Below, in pieces: positions 24,662-34,790 of a stretch of 64,000 bases of DNA. Position 1 is the stretch's first letter; each line of letters starts with the position of its first letter. This stretch comes from Hevea brasiliensis (lineage: Eukaryota > Streptophyta > Magnoliopsida > Malpighiales > Euphorbiaceae). The stretch is from positions 11,591,650-11,655,649 of the forward strand of contig NC_079505.1 of the NCBI RefSeq assembly GCF_030052815.1, written 5' to 3'. Made by a program: the position numbers and the translations under genes. Under the pieces are notes generated by a model. The model was not told where the DNA came from. It was given only the letters and a program-made list of their open reading frames with translations, and searched no databases.

Positions 24662-25205
24662 GTGATTGAACAACAAAGGTCATGCTAAAACTATGAATAA
24701 AAGTTTTTTGTATCTAGAGAAAGTTACAGCCACCATTTATTTATGAATTTATTACATTAGAATCCTCTTTCACACTTTCTTTATCTATAACTTGAGTTAA
24801 AGCATTTAATTCTTTGAGATTTCTTTTGAATTGTAATTTTTATTGTTTTGAGATAGAAAGTGAAGTTGTTCAGTAAATTTATTATTTCTCTTCATTAAAT
24901 AGTGGTTGTACAATATTAAGTTACTCTTTGGTGAAAAAAAGATTGTAAGAGAGGTAGAGTTTAGTCTCAAGGAATAATAAAAAATTTAATCATCACCCTA
25001 TGAAGATTGATTAGTGGAGTTAACTCTCAAGAAGAGCTTGAGGAGAAGATATAGGCTTTGAAAGCTGAATTTTTATAAATTTCTTGTGCATTTCAATTTT
25101 TTTTTCCCTCCATTCTTGTTCTTTAAATTGCTAATTTTCATCTTAGCTTTCAAATTTTTAATTACAATTCAATTCACCCCTCTTGGATTATTTCAAGGGA
25201 CAACA
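24201..25205 (+). mobile_element. Solo LTR of Ty1/copia (SIRE/Maximus-like), unit A copy
   Basis: It begins TGTTAACTTTTTTATTTCC and ends in a typical SIRE/Maximus-type LTR tail: AATTCACCCCTCTTGGATT, then TTTCAAGGGACAACA. The ends therefore form TGTT...AACA. Also typical of the family are TTGACTCTTAAGAAGAG-like and GGCTTTGAAAGCTGAA lines and CTTGTGCATTTCAATTTTT. No primer-binding site, polypurine tract or coding remnant follows, so it is a solo LTR. Flanks are TACTA before and TACAT after; in unit B they are TACAA and TACAT, which fits a decayed 5-bp target duplication. It lies about 1.47 kb upstream of the kinase gene. Confidence 0.7.
24629..24658. repeat. (AT)n microsatellite inside the solo LTR
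   Basis: A short AT run within the LTR; in unit B the same place (about 55402-55427) is interrupted and shorter. Confidence 0.9.
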
Positions 25206-26677
25206 TACATTTTAAATATAATAAATATAAAATTAAAACTATATTTAAATATATATTATATTTAAAATATATTTGGCAATAATTACTATACTTTATATAT
25301 TTAAAATATTTGAATATTTTATATATTTAAAATATATTTTAAATTTTATGTTAACTATATTTAAAAATTTGGTGAAACAAAATTTAAATATATTGAACAA
25401 ATTAAAAAAAAAATGCACAATATGAAAAATGGATTATTATGTAAATGAAAGATAGTTTAAATGCCTTTTTTTTTCTTTATATTCTTTTATAAAACTATAA
25501 TTTATCACTATAGTCTAAATTTTATTTTTCTTGAAATAAAAAATAAAAATTAACGTGATTGACATTTAAAAATAATAATAATATATTATATTGTAGATCT
25601 AATATGTATAATTATTAATTATAAAATATATTAACTTATAAAGTTTAAAGGAAGAGAATGAAGAGATTATTTTATTAATAAAATAAAATTTTAAAGATTT
25701 AAACGTTTTGATTGAAAATAGAATTAAGAATATTTTAATATTTTATTATAATTAATGATAAATTAATATGTTAATAAAATAAAAAAATGAGAATTAAATA
25801 ATATAGCAATTAATATTTTTCAATAGGACAAACGTTACGTTGTTTAGCTCATTAGTAGCCTGTTTATATAAAAGTTCTTTACATAATAAAAGAATTTTTT
25901 GATAAATTTACTATCACATTATTTATAAACAAATTAAATAAATTAAATATTTTATAATAATATACTATTTAATTTTTTTAACATTTCTATAATTATAAAT
26001 AAATATAAATATTATGAAGTATTTGATTAGTTTAATTTATAAATATCATGATAGATTAAATTTACTTATAAGAGAATTAATTAAAAATTCCTTTTTTTTT
26101 AGTAGTATAGCAATAGTATAGCAATAGTCATAATATAAATATTGTGACTTCATAGTGTTTTTTTTTTTTTAAATAGGAAAAGTTTTTTTAGTGAAAGATA
26201 TTGAATAAATAATTTGAATTAGTGATTTTCAAAGAGCTATATTTAATTAAAATTTGAGCTATGAATTAAATTCCTAACTTTTTTATATAATTTATTTATA
26301 AATTATTTCATTAATTTTTATGATTGAATTCTATCATATGTTTTAAACTCAAAATTTTACAGTTCTAAAATTAATTAGATAGTATTTTTATAAAATTTTT
26401 TTAATTTTAAAAAGGAAATTTATTATTATAAAAAAACCCATATTATTTCGTAAATTTTAAAATTATTGAATTATTTATGAAATTATATTTAAATTTAACC
26501 AAAATTAAATAGAAAACTAATTAAATCAAGGAATGAAAATCAATTAATCTCTCACTCTAGCCATAGGAAAAGGCTAAAAAAAAATTTTATATTAGGAAAA
26601 CTAAAATAAAATTTCCTCTTTTGTTTATTGTTCAAGCACACCAATCCCCTTCATCAATTTCATTCCACAGTACATAA
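25206..26677 (+). promoter_or_regulatory. AT-rich upstream region of kinase copy 2
   Basis: There is no gene here. The 1.47 kb between the solo LTR and the gene should include the promoter. A TATA-like TTTTATATTA sits at 26585-26594, 93 bases before the first ATG and 159 before the second, and is kept at 57346-57355 in front of copy 3. No other motif is convincing against the AT background. Confidence 0.35.
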
Positions 26678-29161
26678 ATGCCATTGACAAGGCAGATGAA
26701 GCACAATCTTCCTTTTCACATTTTTCACAGAAGTTCTGTACATATGGCTGCTCCTTTCATCTTGATTGTTTTCTGTCTGATTACATCCCCTCCGTCTGCA
26801 TCTTCATCATCATCAACTCATCATAATGATTATATCACTTTAAATGAAGGATCATCTCTCTCCGTAGAGAGGCCAGATCATGTTTTGATTTCACCTAATG
26901 CCATTTTCACAGCTGGTTTTTACCCAGTTGGGGAAAATGCTTATTCCTTTGCTATATGGTTCACTGAACCCTCTTGTTCTAACTGTCGCACGGTAGTCTG
27001 GATGGCTAACCGAGATGCACCCATTAATGGTAGAAACTCAAAGCTATCTCTGCTTAAAACTGGAAATCTCATATTGACTGATGCTGGTAAATCAGTTGTT
27101 TGGGCCTCCAACACTTTCTCACTCTCTTCATCTTCATTGCAGCTTTATGATACTGGCAATCTCGTTCTAATCACTACTACAAACCGCGTCATTCTATGGC
27201 AAAGCTTTGATGCACCTACAGATACCCTTCTTCCTCTGCAGCCACTCAACAGAGACTCACTTCTTGTTTCTTCAAGAAGCTTGACAAACTTTTCTTCTGG
27301 TTTCTACAAGCTAGCTTTCGATGACGATAATGTTCTTCGTCTTGTTTATGATGGTCCTGAAGTTTCAAGTGCTTTCTGGCCAGCCCATTGGCTTCTGAGC
27401 CGGGAAGCTGGGAGATCATCGTACAACAGCAGCAGAATCGCTTTACTTGACGCATTTGGCAATTTTACTTCATCAGATAATTTCACTTTCTTCTCTGCGG
27501 ATTATGGAGTTCAACTTCAGCGAAGATTGACCCTTGATTTTGATGGTAATCTTCGACTGTACAGCAGAGAGAATGAGAACGGAAGCTGGGTAATTTCATG
27601 GCAAGCCTTTGCTCAACCATGCAAGATTCATGCAGCTTGCGGACCTAATAGTGTTTGTAAATATGTTCCTAGCTTTGGTAGGAAATGTTCTTGCCTCCCA
27701 GGATATAAAATTAAAAATCCTGCTGATTGGTCTTTAGGATGCGAACCAGAAATTTTGGTTTCTAGTGTTGAAACCGAGGTTATATTCATTCGATTACCTC
27801 ACGTTGAAATGTATGGTTATGATTTTGGTTACTTTGAGAATTATACTCTGGAGATGTGCAAGGAAGTATGCCTACGAAGATATGATTGCAAAGGTTTCGC
27901 ATTAAAATACGTCTTCCAGAACCACCCCGACAACGTTCCTTATTGTTTCCCAAAGTTACAATTGCTAAATGGATATACTACGCCAAATTTCAGAGGAGAT
28001 TTTTACTTGAAAGTGCCAAAAACAAGTCCTTACAAAGACTGGTCAGCTAAAGAACTCACTCTAGATTGTCCTGCTGAAGCTACTAAGCAGCTTGAGAGAA
28101 GGTATGTTAAAACTGATGGAAACAGGTCAGAAAAATTCTTGCTTGGTTTTGTTACTGCAGTTGGGATAGTTGAGATTCTTGCCATGGTTTTGGTGTGGCT
28201 GTACTTCATTGGAAGCCGGCAAAAGATAGATGCAACTTCTGAAGACTACTTTCTTGTTGCTACTGGTTTCAGAAGATTTACCTACTCAGAGCTTAAGGAA
28301 GCAACAAGAAATTTCAGTGAAGAAATTGGCAGAGGAGCTACCGGAATTGTCTATAAAGGGATATTAGATGATCAGCGAGTTGCAGCAATCAAACGACTAC
28401 ACGATGCTAGCGAAGGAAAAGCTGAATTTCTAGCAGAAGTAAGCACTGTTGGGAAGCTTAATCACATGAACTTGATAGAGATGTGGGGATACTGTGCAGA
28501 CGAAAAGCATAGGCTTTTGGTCTACGAGAATATGGAGAAGGGATCCTTAGCTAAAAACCTCTCTTCCATGGAACTTGATTGGAAAAAGAGGTTTAAAATT
28601 GCATTGGGCACTGCTAAAGGCCTAGCTTATTTGCATGAAGAATGCTTGGAATGGGTTCTACATTGTGATGTAAAGCCACAGAATATACTTTTGGATGCTA
28701 ACTATGAGCCTAAGCTATCAGATTTTGGTCTATCTAGGCTACTAAGCAGAGGTCATGAGCTTCACAAATCAAGCTTCTCAATGATAAGAGGAACAAGAGG
28801 TTACATGGCTCCAGAGTGGATATTTAATCTGCCCATCACTTCCAAAGTGGACGTCTACAGCTATGGGGTGGTGGTGTTAGAGATGGTGACCGGAAGGAGC
28901 CCGTCGATGGCTGATAATGGGGGAGAGGTGGAGCACAAGAGGTTGGTCGAATGGGTGAAAGAGAAGAAACATGGAGCTTCTGCAAAGAGTAGTTACTGGG
29001 TTGAAGAGATCACAAATCCTGCCATTGGAACGGACTATGATAGGAAGAAATTGGAAGGTCTAATTGGAGTGGCATTGAAGTGCGTGGCGGAAAGCAAAGA
29101 CGCTAGACCCACCATGAACCAAGTAGTTGAGATGCTTCTAGAGATTGAAAATCATCATTAG
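26678..29161 (+). CDS. G-type lectin S-receptor-like Ser/Thr kinase, copy 2 (complete, ZmPK1-like)
   Basis: This is an intronless 827-residue gene, the normal length for the family. Order: signal peptide with hydrophobic core near 25-37; bulb-type lectin domain, about 50-175 (VVWMANRDAPI, LYDTGNLVL, LWQSFDAPTDTLLP); S-locus/EGF-like Cys-rich part, about 285-345; PAN/apple-like part, about 355-447; transmembrane helix 486-511; kinase, about 545-823. Kinase residues: Gly loop 551-561, Lys572, HCD 662-664, Asn669, DFG 682-684, APE 711-713. Cys at 663 makes it non-RD, a trait common in plant immune receptor kinases. The second Met (M23, ATG at 26744, context ATGGCT) sits right before the signal core and may be the true start. 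It probably binds a glycan or other ligand at the cell surface and signals by phosphorylation; the ligand is unknown. This copy looks intact. Confidence 0.95.
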   Translation: MPLTRQMKHNLPFHIFHRSSVHMAAPFILIVFCLITSPPSASSSSSTHHNDYITLNEGSSLSVERPDHVLISPNAIFTAGFYPVGENAYSFAIWFTEPSCSNCRTVVWMANRDAPINGRNSKLSLLKTGNLILTDAGKSVVWASNTFSLSSSSLQLYDTGNLVLITTTNRVILWQSFDAPTDTLLPLQPLNRDSLLVSSRSLTNFSSGFYKLAFDDDNVLRLVYDGPEVSSAFWPAHWLLSREAGRSSYNSSRIALLDAFGNFTSSDNFTFFSADYGVQLQRRLTLDFDGNLRLYSRENENGSWVISWQAFAQPCKIHAACGPNSVCKYVPSFGRKCSCLPGYKIKNPADWSLGCEPEILVSSVETEVIFIRLPHVEMYGYDFGYFENYTLEMCKEVCLRRYDCKGFALKYVFQNHPDNVPYCFPKLQLLNGYTTPNFRGDFYLKVPKTSPYKDWSAKELTLDCPAEATKQLERRYVKTDGNRSEKFLLGFVTAVGIVEILAMVLVWLYFIGSRQKIDATSEDYFLVATGFRRFTYSELKEATRNFSEEIGRGATGIVYKGILDDQRVAAIKRLHDASEGKAEFLAEVSTVGKLNHMNLIEMWGYCADEKHRLLVYENMEKGSLAKNLSSMELDWKKRFKIALGTAKGLAYLHEECLEWVLHCDVKPQNILLDANYEPKLSDFGLSRLLSRGHELHKSSFSMIRGTRGYMAPEWIFNLPITSKVDVYSYGVVVLEMVTGRSPSMADNGGEVEHKRLVEWVKEKKHGASAKSSYWVEEITNPAIGTDYDRKKLEGLIGVALKCVAESKDARPTMNQVVEMLLEIENHH

Positions 29162-31741
29162 GCAAACTGAGAATTTTCTTCTACATTGTATCTACTTTGA
29201 ATTCAAGATATATGATAGAAATTGATATTCAAAATCGGTAATATCGGCGAGACATTGATCCATAAGTATGTTTTTCCCTAGCTAATCAACTAATATTATA
29301 CATATATGTATGTATATATATAACTTCAAACACTTTTTCTTGCGTTTCTTTGTAAATGCATAATGGAAGACTTTGCTGTTCATGAAAAATGATACCATTT
29401 TGATTATGAATGGCTAAATAATAATAATAAAAAATTTTGTTTTAATTAAAATCTTTTAATTTCATATATAATTTTAATCTTAAAATTTTTATATATTTTT
29501 AATTTTAGTAATAAATTTAATTAAAACAATTAAATTCATCGATTAATAAAAATAATTCTAATCCTTTTGATTTTATTAATTTGTTCAATGATTTTTAATT
29601 CAGAAAATTTCGTATTGATAGAGAAGTATTTAATAATTAAGCAATATAAATGAAAAAGCTAAAAAAATTAAATATAAAATGAGTGTAAATAATATAATCA
29701 AAGAATCTAATTACAATATTCAAAATAATATGTGTTCATAAAATAAGTGTGTGTATAAGACGGAGAGAAATTAATTAAAATAAAATTTTGATTTGGTAAA
29801 ATGATATTTTTTATCCTTTGAAAATGATTGCTAAAACTAGTAAAAAATTAAAAGGATTGACCAATATTGACAATGTAGATAAATATTTGAATTATTTTTA
29901 TCAATTGAATCATCCCATTAAACTAACCACTAAAATTGAAATTAATATGAAAATTTGAGTATTAAATTGATAAAATTAAAAGGCTTAATTAAAATTGAAA
30001 AAGTTTACAAAAGGTTATAACTTTTCTAGTTATTTGGCCATTATGAATCTAAGGTAATAGCTCGTTGGTTGAGCACTAGCCTCTTATGTAAGAGATTTTG
30101 AGTCTAATCTTTCACAAATCTATATTTATTCTAAATATTTTCAAAGCATAAAAAGATAATGAGCAAAATCATATAAAATATATTATGAATTTACTATAGA
30201 AATAAGCATGATATTGAGAGATATTTTGTCGTCACTATAAATTCTACAGGTTGAATTTATTATATGATTCCAATACAAAATTTCACCTTTAACATCCTGT
30301 CGAGTTGGTCAAAGTTAATGCTTCAGACATTGCAACTATGCTACAGTTGATCTCAAAAATTAAAGTTTTAATCAAAAAAATTTGTAATAATTAAAAATTA
30401 AATATATTAATTATAAATATTTTTGAAATGATTAATTTTTAAAATTTATTTTTATTAACATTAAAATAATAATTTTTTTAAATGATTTTGAATTTCCAAT
30501 TGCAATAATGTATGAAACTATAATATTTTCTTTTTATTTTGTGGAGGCCTAATTAATGGATTGAGTAAAAACGGATAGGTAGATGAAGAGACTAACTTAA
30601 GACCTCACCATCATCATTACCCCTACCTTAAAGATGAAGAAAAATCAATCGATCGCTTCGATTGGGGTGAAACTATAATAATTAATTTTTAATTGTGTAA
30701 TGAATATTGAGATGTGTCACCAAATCTATATGATTTTAAATGTATATTTTAGTTGGCAATCTCATTTGTCAGTATTTTATAGACCCAGGTTGTATAATAA
30801 TTTGAGTTGAGCTTCCTAACTTGATCAACTACTTGGCAAATATTGCACCACTCATCATGTCTTGAATCGCTTGCTTTAATAGAGTCAAGTCTTGTGTGGC
30901 CTGCCTAGAAACAATTTTTCTTGCCTTTTTTATACGGCAAAATAAAGGAATTAGTTTGCTTTGTCTGAGTCAAGTCTTAAGTGGAAGTGTGAATCTAATA
31001 CATACTGTCTAGCTACACTTTTTCTTGCCTTCTTTAAAAGGCAGAATAAATGACTTCTTGTTCATTGAAAATGATACCATTTTGGTTATGAATCTAAGAT
31101 AATAGGATTGAACCATTGAGCTAATAGCTCGGTGGTTAAGCACTTGCTTGTTAGCTTGAAATCGGTTTGTTCAATTCAAATCAAGCAAAAATAATCAATT
31201 AATTGAACTGAAAAAATATAAAAACAGAAACATGCTGAGGTAATGAAAGGAATCGAACTGAACTAATTCTATTATTTCAGCTTAGTTTTTCGATTTTGAC
31301 ATTCTCTTTTCACTTTTCTACATTTGCCTCACTTTCTTGGATATTCTCTCAAACCAACTAATTACATACCAAAATAGAAAACCTTTCTTTCAACACATAT
31401 TCTTTCTCACGAACAGAAAAAATTATAGTATATATTAAGAGCACTAAAAAATAGAATTATTTTAACTACGCATTTTCAAATTCGATTAATTAAAACTAAT
31501 TCAAATTCTAATATTTTACGAGTAGGGTCTGATTAGCACAAGGTTAGGTTGAATTATTTACAACTCTGATAATCAGTGCAAAGCATTGGAATCAGCATTT
31601 TATAATTATGCATATGCCCTCAACATTTTAAAATCACAAAATTATCTCTATATTTTATAAATTATTTTTAATATTTAAGGATAAATTATAATTTTATTAT
31701 TTCAAAAAATAACTTTCCTTTCAATATTTCTTTTCTATATC

Positions 31742-31822
<81 letters not shown>

Positions 31823-33707
31823 CTTTTAATCGTTGTATTCTTTTATTTTTCTCCAATTATTTTCTTTCCTCTCATCCAAACATAGTGATTATTTCTTTTT
31901 ATTCCAAATATGATTATTTTGTGATTACTTTATTAATATGTAGTTTTTGAATAGTTTATCATATTAAAATATATTTTAATTAATAAAAATAAATTTTTAC
32001 TATAAAGTTTCACTAAAAATAAATATAAAATATATTTTATATTATAAATATATTTTATATAATAAAAAAATATTTAAATATATAATTTAAATCAATAGGC
32101 AATTTTGTTAATCAAATAAAATTTTAAGGACTATTTTATTAATTAAATAAAACTTTAGAGATTATGTTATAATTTATCGTTAACTTTCTCAAATCTAATT
32201 TAGTCATTTAATTACAATTGTGACAATTAATTATGATTCAGCTATAATACATACAAAATAAAATTTTGACCATAATCATGAATACTCTAAAAATTTTAGA
32301 TTTTTTTTATCCAATATGCCTTTCTAAAATAATATATATATATATATATGGGGAAAATTTCAGCATAACAGTAGAATACCATTCTATTTCCTTTAGTTGA
32401 GCTTCCTACCTTCATCAACCACTTTTTTTTTAAAATTTTTTTTCTTTTTATTAGCTAAAAATATTATTATAATGATAAAAAGAAACCGAAGGTGCAATGA
32501 CCACCAACTTTTCATCAATTGTTGCACCACTCGTCATATATTAAAATTAGCATAATGCCGATGTATGAATAATTTATAATTTTTATTTTTTTATTTAATT
32601 TTTAATCACATTCTAAATAAGATAAATTATTATTATTATTATTATTATTATTAAATTAATTTTTAATTAAAATTTCTCTCTTATTTAATTTACTTTGAAT
32701 TAATTTTTATCTGTTATAATAATAAAATTTTAGTTAATTTATGGTGTCAATAATTAAAATACCTATTTAATTCTTTTTATACATATATTAATAATAGTTT
32801 CTATAATTACTTCATTAAAATATAATAAAATTACTTTATTCAAACAATAATCTAAATTTCATGAAATTTTTATATATTATCTTATAATTTATAAAAATTA
32901 ATTTTTTTAGATTACAGAAAATATATTAGATTAGTGAAAAAATAATGTTATTTAAAAAAATATATAAATATAAATTTTTAATATTAATATGATAAAAAAT
33001 ATATTAAATTACTAACAATGAATTGAATTATTTAATTTTAATAATAATAAAAATATATAACATTATTATTAATTAAAAATAACATTTTATTATATTATTT
33101 TTTAAAAATATTATATGTTTATATTTTTATAAATTAAATTTTTTTTATTAATTTGATATATTTTTCATAAAATAATTCTTTCAAAAAATATTATCGTTTT
33201 ACATAAATTTATGATATAAGATAAATATAGTTCATAAAAATTAAAATTTTAAAATATCATATTTTTTATTAAAATAATAAATGTTAAAATACATATTATT
33301 TTTCAAAAGATAGATTCTGTAATTTTAATATTGTAACTTTATTTTTTTTAATCATCTTTACTTAAATTCAATTTTTATAACAGTAAATTATTTTATTTAT
33401 TTAGCCGTTTCAATTCAATAATTATAAGTTAGTTATAATGATGATAATAATAATAATAAGTATTAATTAATTTTAAAAAAATAAAATAAAAAATATTAAA
33501 TTATTAACATAAAAATTAATACATACTAATTAAAAATAAGTCAAATTTTTATATTTTATTTTTATAACTTTTTATTTAGACTACACTTTTTGTCTTTCAA
33601 AATTTTTAACAAAGATTTCACAATAGAAAATATAACAATATAATAATAATATTTATTAAAAATATGAAATAATTAAATATTAATTAAATTATATGAAAGT
33701 TGATTAT
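29162..33707. repeat. Intergenic block downstream of kinase copy 2
   Basis: It matches 1738-6257 of unit A almost line by line, including the tRNA-like segment (A box at 31125, B box at 31168). Differences include an expanded ATT run near 32627-32654 and the AT-repeat lengths. No gene is seen. Confidence 0.75.
31745..31820. repeat. (AT)n microsatellite
   Basis: A 76-bp AT run, the longer counterpart of the 50-bp run at 4317-4366. Confidence 0.98.
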
Positions 33708-34790
33708 TGATACATACATTTTGCATAGTCATTTAGATTTAATTTCATAGCTATTTTATTTGATTATTAGTCACTTTTAGCTAATTTCATTAGTTATTTA
33801 GTTAGTTTTTCATAATTGTCAATTTTGGATTAATTTGTAATTTTTACTTTGTTTTGTAGGAAAAATGGTGCTTTTGAAGGACTAAAAAGAAATTTTACTT
33901 TTGAGGAGTGATTTCTACAACCAAAGATGTCAAAAACAAGTTTCAAAGTTGAAGTATGCATTGGCCAAATTGCGCATAACTTGCCGCATAAGTTATGCAG
34001 TTCTGCATAAGGAGAAGAAACTGTCCCAAACACCTGCCGAAATTTGCATAAGTTGCCGCATAACTTATGCAGATTCGTGCCTCCCTTATGCAACCTCACA
34101 GAATTGTGCATAACTTATGCAGTCTTGTACCTCGCTCATGCAGTTTCGCACAAGAGAGCCAGAAACCAGCCGAAAACTGCATAAGGGACTGCATAACTTA
34201 TGCAGTTCACTTATACAGTCCCACAAAAACTTCATAATGAGCTGGCAGAAGATTCCCTCAGAAAATCACACCTAAAACACACCATTTTAGGGCTCATTGT
34301 CAGAAAAAAAAGTTATAAATAGACCCTTATCCCATTTTAGAAAGAGAGGAGGAAAAGAGAGGAAAAGGAAAATGAAGAGGGCAGCAGCTGAAGAGTAAAA
34401 AACGTCACTCCCTCCATTTCCAACCAGATTTGGAGTTTTCTTTCCTTTCTTGCATATTTCCTACCTTTCTAGTATTGGGTTTCTTATTTCTTAGCTTAGA
34501 TTAATGTTTTATTTCCTTATTAACTCAGAATATCTTGTAAATATTATGGACAGTGAGTAGTTTTCATTTGATTCTGGAGTAAGGGATGTAATATTTGAGA
34601 TATTTTATGGATTTTGATTGGGTAATCCATATTTTGTGGTCTTAATGAGTTTTATTCATTTCTTGTGTGCTCAATGACATGCTTAGTGTAGGATCCCATT
34701 AAGTGTTGTTCTTAATCCATGGTTGAGGCACCGAAAGGAGAAAACCTTGTGATAGATAATCAAGAAATTGGACTTAATTAACTTAGATCT
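33708..34790. mobile_element. LTR-like element 1, unit B copy
   Basis: This is the counterpart of 6258-7342 at an offset of 27,450, starting at the same TGATACATAC and ending at the same junction with element 2. The GCATAA/TTATGC cluster is at about 33973-34205. Since both units share it, the insertion is older than the unit duplication. Confidence 0.45.

Larger units (their letters stand above)
1..27424 (+). repeat. Tandem unit A (partial at its gene end)
   Basis: This is the first of the direct tandem units. Base 1 corresponds to base 27425 and to base 58188. The downstream and upstream flanks of the kinase gene match unit B in the same order through nearly the whole length. Differences are scattered substitutions, AT-repeat length changes and a few large indels. 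The unit boundary used here is arbitrary, set by where the window starts within the gene. Confidence 0.93.

Noticed and set aside
27246..27455. 69-codon minus-strand frame inside kinase copy 2, also at 58009-58218 in copy 3
   Set aside because: It is antisense to the lectin/Cys-rich coding region and is kept only because the sense gene is kept.
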